A DNA stretch of 64,000 nt from Nitratiruptor sp. YY08-10 (GTDB lineage Bacteria > Campylobacterota > Campylobacteria > Campylobacterales > Nitratiruptoraceae): positions 1,178,001 to 1,242,000 of the forward strand of contig NZ_AP023057.1 in NCBI RefSeq assembly GCF_016629565.1. The letters run 5' to 3'. Below, piece by piece: positions 54,450-63,436 of this stretch. The notes under the pieces were generated by a model. That model saw only the letters and a program-made list of their open reading frames with translations, had not been told where the DNA came from and searched no databases. The position numbers and the translations under genes are program-made. Each line of letters starts with the position of its first letter. The stretch's first letter is position 1.

Positions 54450-54469
54450 TCGTTGTCCTTTTTCTTTGA

Positions 54470-54475
54470 ATTATA
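54470..54475 (-). promoter_or_regulatory. -10 element (TATAAT) for lipoprotein-esterase-dapE operon
   Basis: Minus-strand TATAAT, 20 bases upstream of ATG 54449, followed by AAAAAGGA as ribosome site. Confidence 0.6.
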
Positions 54476-54490
54476 GCAAAAAGGAGTTGC

Positions 54491-54682
54491 ATGGGTAGTT
54501 GGACCTGTTCTCACCAAATCGGGGAATATTGTGATCTTTTGAAAAAGCCGTGCGATCCGGGAGACAAAGGGTGTGTGCTGTATGGAAAAGCGCTTTTTAG
54601 CAATCCCCAGACACCGAGTAACGAAGCGTTGAAACGAAGAGAAGAGATCGCCAAAAAACGGAAGGAGCGTGGATATGAATAG
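54491..54682 (+). CDS. Small four-cysteine protein
   Basis: A 63-aa cytosolic protein. Cysteines lie at residues 6, 14, 21 and 28 (C-x7-C-x6-C-x6-C), enough for one zinc or iron-sulfur site. The C-terminal half is a charged helix (ALKRREEIAKKRKERGYE). AAAAAGGAG precedes the ATG. It overlaps the cytochrome gene by 8 bases, so it is coexpressed with it, and a role in cytochrome handling is possible but unproven. No family recognised. Confidence 0.65.
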   Translation: MGSWTCSHQIGEYCDLLKKPCDPGDKGCVLYGKALFSNPQTPSNEALKRREEIAKKRKERGYE

Positions 54683-55763
54683 AGTATGGTTGTTAGTGGC
54701 TACGGCTTGCGCCCTTTTTGCTTCCCATTTCGCACCAAACAGTGCCTGTAAAGAGTGCCATCCGTTGATTTACAAAGAGTATCAAACCAGTCAACATGCC
54801 AATGCCACGATCTTTAAAGATCCTATCCACGCTGCAGTCTGGAAGAAAAATCCACTGCACAAAAAAGGGGCCTACAAATGTGCCAAATGTCACACTCCAG
54901 CTGCGAAAAATTTCAAACAGCTCATTCAGCCAAACGGGATTGGCCCTGATCCAAAAGATCCAACACAAAATGACGCAGTAGCCTGCGCGTACTGCCACCG
55001 AATTAAAGCGATCAAAGAGGATCTCAAAACGAATCACAATATCATCAGCAAAACACCAAAAAAATATTTTGGCACAAGAAAAGATCACATCAAATCACCG
55101 TTTCATGAAATCGACACATCCAATAAACGTTTCTTGCAAGGAAACGTCTGTATGGGATGCCACTCTCACAAACGAAACAAATTTGGTCTCAACGTCTGCT
55201 CAACCAATCCTCACAGGGAGATAGAAAACGCCAACTGCGTCAGCTGCCATATGCCAAAAATAGCAGGAAGTGTCTCAACACTTAAAAAAAGAAAAACACA
55301 CGCATTCCACGGATTTGCAGGAGCTCATTCACATAACAAAATGCTTGCACAATATGTGGATATCGAGTTTTTACCACATCTCAAAGGTTTTGAAATCGCC
55401 ATCAACTCTAAACTTCCTCATGACCTTTTACTTCATCCGGCACGAGTAGCCTTTGTAAAAACAGTCGTAAAAAGAGATAAAAAAACAGTATTTCAAAAAA
55501 CAGAGATCCTTGTTCGCATTTTGGGAAAAGACGGCAAACCAACACCACCGTGGCTAGCACAAGAGGTAGTCAAAGACACGATGCTCAAAGCAAATGAAAA
55601 AAAAGTCTTCAAATATGGCTTTGCGCTCAAAAAAGCAGACAAAGTCATCGTAATCCTTGGATACAGGCTGGTGAAACCACCACTTGCCAAAAAACTTGGA
55701 ATCAAAGCTCCTGAAGCAACAAAACCGATCATTTTCAAAAAAGCGGTCTTTACAGTGAAGTAG
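54675..55763 (+). CDS. Pentaheme c-type cytochrome (cytochrome c554-like), paralog 2
   Basis: A 362-aa periplasmic protein with signal peptide (about residues 1-19) and five CxxCH sites at 25-29, 69-73, 104-108, 159-163 and 188-192. It is a paralog of the gene at 38456: shared CAYCHRIK, CMGCHSHK, CHMPK-type fifth heme, THAFHGFAG, and the C-terminal LGKDGKPTPPWLAQEVVKDTMLKA segment. Start ATG 54675 has AAGGAG at 54662-54667; GTG 54669 is too close to it. Here the partner gene is a four-Cys protein and not an exporter and hemH. Confidence 0.88.
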   Translation: MNRVWLLVATACALFASHFAPNSACKECHPLIYKEYQTSQHANATIFKDPIHAAVWKKNPLHKKGAYKCAKCHTPAAKNFKQLIQPNGIGPDPKDPTQNDAVACAYCHRIKAIKEDLKTNHNIISKTPKKYFGTRKDHIKSPFHEIDTSNKRFLQGNVCMGCHSHKRNKFGLNVCSTNPHREIENANCVSCHMPKIAGSVSTLKKRKTHAFHGFAGAHSHNKMLAQYVDIEFLPHLKGFEIAINSKLPHDLLLHPARVAFVKTVVKRDKKTVFQKTEILVRILGKDGKPTPPWLAQEVVKDTMLKANEKKVFKYGFALKKADKVIVILGYRLVKPPLAKKLGIKAPEATKPIIFKKAVFTVK

Positions 55764-55779
55764 GCTCAGCCTTCTTCAC
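55755..55779. terminator. Hairpin between converging genes (possible bidirectional terminator)
   Basis: GTGAAG at 55755-55760 can pair with CTTCAC at 55774-55779, enclosing a second short pairing GGCT/AGCC. Both flanking genes stop inside or at its edges. No strong T tract follows on plus, so intrinsic termination is uncertain. Confidence 0.4.
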
Positions 55780-56105
55780 GAAAAATAAAGATCATACACC
55801 TTTTGCACCTTTTCTTGCATACGCTGCAAACTCACATTGCGTCCCTCACGCAAAAACTCCTTTCCATCAAAAAAGAGCAGCATTGCCGGAGCTGAAAAGA
55901 TATTGAATGTACCAGAAATTTCAGGAATTTCGGCAACATTTACCTCTACCAAAACAACTTTTGGAAATTTTTGGGAAAAAAGCTCTTTCACTTTCTCTTT
56001 CAATACATCACAAACATTACAGTTTGGCGCACTGATGTACAAAAGCACGGCTTCATTTGACTTGATGGCGTTTTGTACTTCCTCAATTCGTTGCAGTCTC
56101 TTCAT
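55776..56105 (-). CDS. Thioredoxin-like protein (CNVC active site)
   Basis: A 109-aa thioredoxin-fold protein without a signal peptide. The redox motif is SAPNCNVCDVLKEK near residue 28 (C-x2-C), and the cis-Pro is in IFSAPAMLLFFDGKE near residue 72. The usual W-C-G-P-C is replaced, so substrate range may differ from thioredoxin. The start lies in the last codons of the helicase gene (23-base overlap). The final strand FDGKEFLREGR matches thioredoxins. Confidence 0.82.
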   Translation of the reverse strand: MKRLQRIEEVQNAIKSNEAVLLYISAPNCNVCDVLKEKVKELFSQKFPKVVLVEVNVAEIPEISGTFNIFSAPAMLLFFDGKEFLREGRNVSLQRMQEKVQKVYDLYFS

Positions 56106-58263
56106 CGCTCTCCTCCCATTCAACATATTTACCCTCTTTTTTTACATACTCCAAAAAAGCTTTATAAGTTTCATCGTGTATCAAAGTTGAGGCATCCCCT
56201 ATGCAGATAAGTTTTCGTTTAGCCCTTGTGATCGCGACATTAAGACGCCTGAGATCTTTTAAAAAGCCTATTTTCCCATCTTCGTTGGATCGAACAAAAC
56301 TGATGATAATCACCTCTTTTTCTCTGCCTTGAAAGCCATCGACTGTTTTGACTTCAATAATACGCTCATCTGTTTCCACAAGTTTCTTGATCCTTTTTAC
56401 CTGTGCCGCATAAGGAGAGATAATGCCGATATCTTTAGGCTCCATCCCCATCGCCAAAAGCTCTTCACTCAATACACTAACGATTTTTGCCTCTTTTTCA
56501 TTCTCATAGCTGGTACTGCGCTGGGCCAACATCTCTTTGGCTTCCACTCCTTTTGTATCCACAAATACCAAAGGCTCGCAACCCAGTATGGCTTCGGACC
56601 TTTTAGGCTCTTTTAGCTCAAAATCACAAATGGTGTGGCGTTTGACACTTGCATCGGCTATCAGTTTTCCCTCATAAAACTGCTCATTGCTAAAATGCAT
56701 AATCTTTTCATGCATTCTGTACTGTATTCGAAGCATAGAAGCATTTTTTGGATTTTGGTCAATCAACTTTTCAAACAAAGACTCTTTCAGCTCTTTTGAG
56801 TCACTCACAACAGTTGGTGGAAGCTGCTTGTGATCTCCGGCTATAATAAATCGATTGGCATGCATAATGGGAATCAAGGTAGATGGGATGATCTGCTGAC
56901 TTCCTTCATCGATCACCGCCACATCGAAATGAAAATTTTTGAGCATATCGGACATGATCATCCCATTGGTCGAAAGAACCACGTCTGCATTTTCGATAAT
57001 GTTTTTATAGACCTGTTCCTCTTCAAACCGCAAGTTTTTGATAAGCGAATCGATCTTTCGATCTAGTTTTATCCATTTGGCCATAGACTGCATCGTCGCT
57101 ACACTGACTCCTCGCATGCTTTTGCCTCTTGCTGCCAATGTCATGATGCGATCATGACTCATTCCTCTCGCTCTTGCCTGGGTTGGTTTGGAGTGTTGTT
57201 CTCGCTCTTTTACCAACACTCCTATCTCTTCCCACCCCTTTTTTATCGCCTCGGCTTCCAGACTCTTTTCATACTTTGCATGGATGCTGAACTCTTCCAA
57301 CTCATACAGGATCCTAGCTGGATGGCCGATACGGACAAGGCTGACGTCGTATCTGGCAAGGCGCTGCAGCATATTGTCAACGGCTGTATTGGAATCCGCC
57401 GTAGCTAAAACTTTGTTGCCCCGCTTTACCTCTTGCAAAATAAGTTCGATCAAAGTTGACGTTTTTCCTGTTCCAGGAGGTCCATGGACCAAAAAAACTT
57501 CACTTCCCAAAGCCTTTTGCACTGCCTCACTTTGTGAATCGTTAAGTTTTGTCACTGCTTGAAAACTCTGCTCTTTTGGCTCTTTTAGCTCCCATATGCC
57601 AAGAGCGTAATTTCGCATGCGACGCTGCACACCAGTAGCATGCTGCAAAATATGAAGATTTTCTTCCATCCTTTTAAATGTTACATCATTGATATACAGA
57701 TCGATTCGAATGCCATCTCCATGAACCCACTTTGGAGGTTTCTCTTCAAACGCTACTGTGATAAAGTTTTTTCTTACTTCACTCACCGTACCAGTCACAT
57801 CACTTTTAAGAGGCTCTCCCCGTGAAATAAGAACGATATCACCAGAACTGATCTCCGTATCGATAATACGGCTTCTTCCAAATTTGACAAAATAGAGATT
57901 GAGCCGACTTGGCTCTTTGGAGCCTTTTAATCCCAAAATCGCTCTGCCGTAGATTTCTCGCTCAACCCCGCTTAATGCCTTTATCTCCCCTATAGTCGCT
58001 TCGATCTCCGCTCTTCTTTCAGTATTGATCAAATAGCGGTACCGCTCGCAAAACTCATAAATCTCTTTGATCTCAGCTTCTTCATCGCGTGAAGGAAAAA
58101 GGGATTTATCCAGCCTCTTTTTGACCCGTTTTTTTAGGCACAGCAGCGTTTTACCGTTTGCATAGTAGCTCTTTTTGATATCGGAAAGCTTGATGCCTAT
58201 CTTTTTCAAAGCTTTTTGCAGGTCACTCCCACTCAAAACTTTTGGTACAATGAAACAGCTCAA
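56083..58263 (-). CDS. SF1 DNA/RNA helicase, UPF1/IGHMBP2-like
   Basis: A 726-aa superfamily 1B helicase. An N-terminal OB/beta-barrel region (about residues 120-200, SGDIVLISRGEPLKSDVTGTV) precedes motif Ia-I LVHGPPGTGKTSTLIELI near 260, motif II VAVIDEGSQQ near 455, motif III IIAGDHKQLPPTV near 475, motif IV RIQYRMHEKI, motif V VDGFQGREKEVIIISFVRS near 650 and motif VI RRLNVAITRAKRKLI near 680. Bacterial homologues exist, but their role is unclear; 5'-3' unwinding is expected. Start TTG 58263 follows AAGGAGG. Confidence 0.9.
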   Translation of the reverse strand: MSCFIVPKVLSGSDLQKALKKIGIKLSDIKKSYYANGKTLLCLKKRVKKRLDKSLFPSRDEEAEIKEIYEFCERYRYLINTERRAEIEATIGEIKALSGVEREIYGRAILGLKGSKEPSRLNLYFVKFGRSRIIDTEISSGDIVLISRGEPLKSDVTGTVSEVRKNFITVAFEEKPPKWVHGDGIRIDLYINDVTFKRMEENLHILQHATGVQRRMRNYALGIWELKEPKEQSFQAVTKLNDSQSEAVQKALGSEVFLVHGPPGTGKTSTLIELILQEVKRGNKVLATADSNTAVDNMLQRLARYDVSLVRIGHPARILYELEEFSIHAKYEKSLEAEAIKKGWEEIGVLVKEREQHSKPTQARARGMSHDRIMTLAARGKSMRGVSVATMQSMAKWIKLDRKIDSLIKNLRFEEEQVYKNIIENADVVLSTNGMIMSDMLKNFHFDVAVIDEGSQQIIPSTLIPIMHANRFIIAGDHKQLPPTVVSDSKELKESLFEKLIDQNPKNASMLRIQYRMHEKIMHFSNEQFYEGKLIADASVKRHTICDFELKEPKRSEAILGCEPLVFVDTKGVEAKEMLAQRSTSYENEKEAKIVSVLSEELLAMGMEPKDIGIISPYAAQVKRIKKLVETDERIIEVKTVDGFQGREKEVIIISFVRSNEDGKIGFLKDLRRLNVAITRAKRKLICIGDASTLIHDETYKAFLEYVKKEGKYVEWEESDEETATN

Positions 58264-58310
58264 TGAGCCTCCTTGATTTTTAAACGCATTTTAGTACAAA
58301 GGAAAAGAAT

Positions 58311-59048
58311 ATGCAAAAATCTGTCTTTGTAGCCGGATGGGAAGATTTTATGACAAAAAAATTTTTGGCTATCACTTTCGTTCCGTTTATTCTGACACTG
58401 ATGCTTTTCGCAGCTCTTTTTTATGGCGGTGGACAGGAAATCCTTCACATGCTTGAACAGCTTGCACAAAGTCCTGAAGCCATTAAGGATCCTGCCATCG
58501 CATTGTTTGCAAAAGAGCATCCTATCCTTGCATGGCTTGCAAGCAATTCCGTGACACACTTTGTCATAGCCACTCTGTTAACCGTACTTGGAGCGCTTTT
58601 TGTCATTTTGCTCTCCACTGCCACCGCTACGATCATCATGGGATTTTTTACCCCATATATCATTAAAGAGATTCATAAACGTCACTACAGCTATATCGAT
58701 CTTGGCAAAGGACTCACAATCTTTGAATATATGATCCTGATGGCAAAGATCATTGTAAAAAGTATCGGACTCTTTTTGCTCTCTTTTGTGCTCTACTTCA
58801 TACCGCTGTTCAACGCTATTGCACTCAATATCCCTTTTTACTATCTTTTTCACTCTTTTTTGAGTCTCGATGTGGGAGGAGAGATCATGAGCAAAGAGGA
58901 GTTAGAAAATCTTGTGAAAAAGTATCAATTCAAGATCATGGGAACAACAGGAGTACTCTATCTCATCACCCTCGTACCGATGGCGGGTATGATGCTGCAG
59001 GTCTATTTTGTCAGCGTCATGGCACACCTATTCTTTCGGCTCAAGTGA
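58311..59048 (+). CDS. EI24/CysZ-like membrane protein
   Basis: A 245-aa membrane protein with about four to six helices. The pattern GFFTPYIIKEIHKRHY near residue 118 and LYFIPLFNAIALNIPFYYLFHSFLSLDVGGE near 165, along with the final VPMAGMMLQVYFVSVMAHLFF, fits the EI24 domain family that includes the sulfate permease CysZ. Transport of sulfate is possible but not shown. AAAGGA precedes the ATG. Converges with galE, overlapping by 8 bases. Confidence 0.8.
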   Translation: MQKSVFVAGWEDFMTKKFLAITFVPFILTLMLFAALFYGGGQEILHMLEQLAQSPEAIKDPAIALFAKEHPILAWLASNSVTHFVIATLLTVLGALFVILLSTATATIIMGFFTPYIIKEIHKRHYSYIDLGKGLTIFEYMILMAKIIVKSIGLFLLSFVLYFIPLFNAIALNIPFYYLFHSFLSLDVGGEIMSKEELENLVKKYQFKIMGTTGVLYLITLVPMAGMMLQVYFVSVMAHLFFRLK

Positions 59049-60044
59049 GCTTCTTCTCCCACTCAAGCGCCGTTTTACAGATAAGCTCCAGATCATCGTA
59101 TTTTGGTTTCCATCCCATTTTTTGTTGAATTTTTTGGGAATTTGCTATAAGTATGGCTGGATCTCCAGCTCTTCTGCCAGTAATTTCCACCGGAAAATCA
59201 ACGCCGCTCACTTTTTTCATCATCTCGATCACCTCTTTGACACTGTATCCTCTGCCATAGCCTACATTAAAAACGTCGCTTTTCTCTTTATCCAAATACT
59301 CTAAAGCATCAAGATGTGCTTGTGACAAATCATCTACATGAATATAGTCACGTATACACGATCCATCAGGAGTTGGATAGTCATCTCCGAAAATATACAT
59401 CTTTTCTCGTTTTCCAAGCGCAGCTTCAGCAGCCACTTTGATCAAATGCGTAGCATCTTTGGTAGACTGCCCGATTTTTCCCTCGATATCAGCTCCGGCA
59501 ACATTGAAATAGCGCAGAGCCACATATTTGAAATCACTGTAAGCATTCGCAGTATCTTTTAAAATTTGCTCGCTCATCAGTTTACTTTGGCCGTAAGGAT
59601 TGATAGGATATGTGGGAGCCTCTTCCTTGATTCCACCCATCGGTACGCATTCTGGCTCTCCATAGACTGCAGCTGTAGAAGAGAAGATAAACTTTTTCAC
59701 TCCGTTTTCCATAGCTTCTTGTATTAAATTGGCGGTATTTGCGGTATTATTTAGATAATATTTCAAAGGGTTTTCTACAGACTCTGGAACAATGAGAGCT
59801 GCTGCAAAATGGATGATGGCATCAAACCTGTTTTTTTGCATAAATATATGTAAAGCATCCCAATCAGATAGATCAAGCCTTTCAAAAACAAAATCGCCAT
59901 AGTGCTGTTTCAAGCGATCAATCGTCTCTTGAAAGCCTGTCGAGAGATTGTCTATGACGGTAACTTCATATTTTCCTTTTTTTAGCAGCTCTTTGACTAC
60001 ATGTGAGCCTATATACCCTGCACCGCCAGTTAGTATTTTTGCAC
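59041..60044 (-). CDS. galE: UDP-glucose/GlcNAc 4-epimerase, N-terminus frameshifted or with an abnormal start
   Basis: A GalE-type short-chain epimerase of about 334 residues that would supply UDP-Gal or UDP-GalNAc for the glycan. NAD motif TGGAGYIGSHVVKELL at the N-terminus, SSTAAVYGEPE near 125 (catalytic Ser), Y-G-Q-S-K near 150 (Tyr and Lys). The frame has no ATG, GTG or TTG until TTG 59913, which would delete the NAD motif. GTG 60044, five bases after AAAAGGG, is the ideal start, but the frame is then off by one at a run of five A (60040-60036); six A would give MQKILTGG. Alternatively translation starts at ATA 60036. Confidence 0.82.
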
Positions 60045-60046
60045 AA

Positions 60047-61792
60047 TTACCCTTTTGGGTTAAATTCTTGAACTATCTCTTTTAATTTTTTTATGATTTC
60101 TTGTTTATTAGAAAGTTCCAGTAACTCTTTAATCTGATCATGCAACTTATTAATATCATAAAAAGTAGTTTTTGCTACAAAAATGTCTTTATATTTGGTC
60201 TCTTTCTGAGCCTCATCTAGTAATAGTTCCTCATATAGCTTTTCTCCGGGTCTTAGTCCAATAAATTCTAAAGCATTTTCATCCTTTCCATAAAGCTTGA
60301 GCATTTTTTTAGCTAAATCCACTATCTTTACAGGTTCTCCCATATCTAAAATAAATATTTCTCCACATTCAGCTAAACTTCCAGCTTGCAATACAAGTTG
60401 ACATGCTTCTGGTATAAGCATAAAATATCTCGTAATTTCTGGATGTGTTACTGGTAAAGGTTTGTCTTGTTCAATCAGTTTTTTAAATTTAGGTACGACA
60501 CTCCCACTGCTGCCTAATACATTACCAAATCGTACAGCACAAACTTTTGTATTTTTAGCATCAATATTTTGCGCATAAAGCTCACATACCCTTTTGGTAG
60601 CTCCCATAACACTTGTTGGACGAACTGCTTTATCGGTAGAAATCAATATAAAATCTTGTGTTTCATATTTTATTGCTAAATCTAACGTATTTTTTGTACC
60701 TAAAATATTGTTTATAACAGCATTTTTTGGATTTATTTCACATAATGGCACATGTTTATAAGCTGCTGCGTGTATTACAATTTGAGGTTTTTCTTTTGCA
60801 AATATTTCTTCAAGCATCTTTATATTTATTACATTGACAAGATAAGGCTTTCTAGAAATATTGAGTTCTTCATTTATTGCATATAAGTTATATTCACAAC
60901 TATCAACTAAAATCAACTCTTTAGCCCCATATTTTTCACACTGCCTGCACAATTCACTTCCAATACTCCCACCCGCTCCTGTAATTAAAATCTTTTTATT
61001 TTTAACAAATCTTTCAATCGCTTTTTTATCCAAATCTTTTGGTTTTCTAGCTAATAAATCTTCAATAGAAACATCTTTTATCTTATTTTCAAAAGGATTA
61101 TAGATTTTAATATTATTAATACCTTTAGTTTGTAAAAACTCAACTAATTTATCGAGTTCTTTTCGTGATAATTCTTTGGTTATAATTGCCGTCTTAATAT
61201 TAGTTTCTAATGTTTTTATAGGATTAATCTTGTAACCATATAGATATGTTCCGACTATACGTGGCTCATTATCATAAATTGCAACAATTGAGTATGGAAT
61301 ATTTTGTTTAAAGAGTGAAATTGCTTTTTCATTTGCTCCGATTATAATAGCAGGTGTTTTATCTGTTGAAATTTTTTCTAAAACTAATCTCTTCGATACT
61401 CTAAAAAATCCAATAAAAAGTATAGACAAAAAATAATCTATAATAATGACGCTTCTTGGATATGGAATAAAAAAATCTCTAAAAAATAAAAGTATACTTC
61501 CTGCAGCTATATACGCAAGTGTTGTAGCAATGACAAGAGATTTGAGCTCTTTTAAAGAAAAAAATCGCCAACTAATAAAATAAAATTTAAAATAAAAATA
61601 AAAAATTATCTTGAAAAGTATCAAAACAAAAGCAATATCAAAAAAATTATTCAAATATGCATTTGGAATTGAAAAATTAAATCGTAATAGATATGATATA
61701 AAAAGTGTTAAAAAAGATATTACAATATCCCCAATTAAAAAGAATAAAGCTCTTTTAAAATTTGTAGGTCTAAGAAGATTTGATAATTTCAC
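60047..61792 (-). CDS. pglF: UDP-GlcNAc 4,6-dehydratase, membrane-bound PglF type
   Basis: A 581-aa enzyme for the first step of bacillosamine-type sugar synthesis. Four membrane helices (about residues 12-130) are followed by a CoA-binding-like Rossmann domain and the catalytic SDR domain: ITGAGGSIGSELCRQ near 280, AAAYKHVPLCE near 350, and the active site LISTDKAVRPTSVMGATKRVCEL near 390-412 (T-D-K with a Met in place of Tyr, then Lys). Length matches C. jejuni PglF (590). Its ATG is within the last 23 bases of pglE. Confidence 0.9.
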   Translation of the reverse strand: MKLSNLLRPTNFKRALFFLIGDIVISFLTLFISYLLRFNFSIPNAYLNNFFDIAFVLILFKIIFYFYFKFYFISWRFFSLKELKSLVIATTLAYIAAGSILLFFRDFFIPYPRSVIIIDYFLSILFIGFFRVSKRLVLEKISTDKTPAIIIGANEKAISLFKQNIPYSIVAIYDNEPRIVGTYLYGYKINPIKTLETNIKTAIITKELSRKELDKLVEFLQTKGINNIKIYNPFENKIKDVSIEDLLARKPKDLDKKAIERFVKNKKILITGAGGSIGSELCRQCEKYGAKELILVDSCEYNLYAINEELNISRKPYLVNVINIKMLEEIFAKEKPQIVIHAAAYKHVPLCEINPKNAVINNILGTKNTLDLAIKYETQDFILISTDKAVRPTSVMGATKRVCELYAQNIDAKNTKVCAVRFGNVLGSSGSVVPKFKKLIEQDKPLPVTHPEITRYFMLIPEACQLVLQAGSLAECGEIFILDMGEPVKIVDLAKKMLKLYGKDENALEFIGLRPGEKLYEELLLDEAQKETKYKDIFVAKTTFYDINKLHDQIKELLELSNKQEIIKKLKEIVQEFNPKG

Positions 61793-62840
61793 AAATCTCC
61801 TTTACTAGATCCTTCGTAAGTGTCGTTCCACTAGGCAAACATAAACCCTTTTTAAAAAGCTCTTCACTTCTTCCATTGAGATAACTTTTGGCTCCACTAA
61901 ATAAAGGCTGTAAATGCATAGGGTTCCAAAGTGGACGACTTTCAATATTGTATTGTTGTAACTTTTTCATCACTTGCCATGGATTTTTGTTTTTAAAAAT
62001 AACAGTCGTAAGCCATCTTGTTCCTCTTGTATAAGGAAGTTCAGGCATAAACTCTTCATCCAAAAACTCTTTATACCAGTTAAAAATCTCTCTTTTTTTA
62101 GCTACTCTTTCTTCAATAACCTCCATCTGTCCTACACCAATTGCGGCTAAAATATTGCTCATTCGATAGTTATAACCAACTTCTTTGTGGACATATTCAA
62201 TAAATTCTGGCTCTTTTGCCTGAGTTGCAAGGAATTTTGCTTTTTTTATAAGTTCTTCATCATTGCTTACTAAAACCCCTCCTCCACCAGTTGTTAAAAG
62301 CTTATTTCCATTAAAACTAAATATCCCAAAAACTCCAAAAGTTCCAGCATGCTTGCCTTTATAAAAAGCTCCCAAACTCTCAGCCGAATCTTCTATTAAA
62401 TGAATACCATTTTTTTGACAAAGCTCTAAAATTGGCTCAATATCGGCTACTTGACCATAAATATGAGGTAAAATTACTACTTTTATATCATTTTCTCTAA
62501 TTGCTCTTTCTAAAAGTTCTACATCCATATGCCAATACTCATCCACATCGATAAAAATTGGCTTATTACTTTCATAAAGAAGAGGATTAACTGAGCCAAT
62601 AAACGTAAATGTTGAGACTGCTACTTTTGAATTTTGTATCCCTAAAACTTTTAAAGCCAAATGCAAAGCACTTGTTGCATTACATAAAGCAACTGCACTT
62701 TTTGCACCTGTAAAACTTTTTATAGATGTTTCAAACCGATCAATAAATTCTCCAATAGGAGCTATATAATTGCTTTTAAAAGCCTCTTTTACATATTCAA
62801 GCTCTTTTCCGCTCATATGAGGAGGGGAAAGATAAATCAC
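61770..62840 (-). CDS. pglE: PLP-dependent sugar aminotransferase, PglE type (DegT/DnrJ/EryC1)
   Basis: A 356-aa aminotransferase that would add the 4-amino group to the PglF product. The PLP region has LCNATSALHLALKVLGI near residue 55, HIYGQVADIEPI, and the Schiff-base Lys in FSFNGNKLLTTGGGG near residue 182 (the F-N-G-N-K pattern of PglE rather than the F-x-x-x-K of others). YNYRMSNILAAIGVGQ near 225 binds the sugar partner. It overlaps pglC by 4 bases and pglF by 23 bases. Confidence 0.9.
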   Translation of the reverse strand: MIYLSPPHMSGKELEYVKEAFKSNYIAPIGEFIDRFETSIKSFTGAKSAVALCNATSALHLALKVLGIQNSKVAVSTFTFIGSVNPLLYESNKPIFIDVDEYWHMDVELLERAIRENDIKVVILPHIYGQVADIEPILELCQKNGIHLIEDSAESLGAFYKGKHAGTFGVFGIFSFNGNKLLTTGGGGVLVSNDEELIKKAKFLATQAKEPEFIEYVHKEVGYNYRMSNILAAIGVGQMEVIEERVAKKREIFNWYKEFLDEEFMPELPYTRGTRWLTTVIFKNKNPWQVMKKLQQYNIESRPLWNPMHLQPLFSGAKSYLNGRSEELFKKGLCLPSGTTLTKDLVKEICEIIKSS

Positions 62841-63436
62841 CTGTTTCCTTTAAATGTTTGTAAAATATATTCAATATCTTTTTTCAGCGACCAATTTTGC
62901 AAATACTCTTTATTAATACGCACCTTATCAGGCCAAATCACTTCATCATTATACTTTTGTGGATCATCAACATTAGCTAAAATTTCTTCTTCATTTCTAT
63001 ATTTTAATGTAGCTGGGCCAGTCATGCCAGGTTTCATAGAAAGAAGTACTTTATCTTCACCTTCAAGCCTATCCATATATCCCGGCACATCCGGTCTTGG
63101 CCCTACAAAACTCATATCCCCTTTAAGGATATTAATAAGCTGAGGAAGCTCATCTATTTTATACCGACGAAAAAATCTCCCACTTTTTGTGATGCGTTTA
63201 TCTTTTGCAGTAGTTACACTAGAGCCTTTCATATATGGATACATAGTTTTAATTTTGATAATAGTAAAAAGCTTTCCCCCTTCACCTACCCTTTTTTGTA
63301 AAAAAAATCCATTACTTTTTGTTTCGATAGAGGCTATCAGCCAAGCAATAAGAATAATTGGCCACATTATAAGGAGCCCTATAGAGGCTCCTATCACATC
63401 AAAAGCTCTTTTTATTTTTTTTTGTTTTGGACTCAT
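62837..63436 (-). CDS. pglC: Phosphoglycosyl transferase, PglC type
   Basis: A 199-aa monotopic enzyme that transfers phospho-bacillosamine (or a similar sugar) to undecaprenyl phosphate. One re-entrant helix (about residues 12-35) is followed by FFLQKRVGEGGKLFTIIKIKTM, the catalytic Asp-Glu pair in YKIDELPQLINILKGDMSFVGPRPD near residue 93, and MKPGMTGPATL near 135. Length equals C. jejuni PglC (200). It overlaps pglB and pglE by 4 bases each, leaving no room for the acetyltransferase gene pglD that lies between them in C. jejuni. Confidence 0.92.
   Translation of the reverse strand: MSPKQKKIKRAFDVIGASIGLLIMWPIILIAWLIASIETKSNGFFLQKRVGEGGKLFTIIKIKTMYPYMKGSSVTTAKDKRITKSGRFFRRYKIDELPQLINILKGDMSFVGPRPDVPGYMDRLEGEDKVLLSMKPGMTGPATLKYRNEEEILANVDDPQKYNDEVIWPDKVRINKEYLQNWSLKKDIEYILQTFKGNR

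Noticed and set aside
59041-59913. galE as a 290-aa protein starting at TTG 59913
   Set aside because: This would remove the NAD-binding glycine motif, which is clearly encoded upstream in the same frame.
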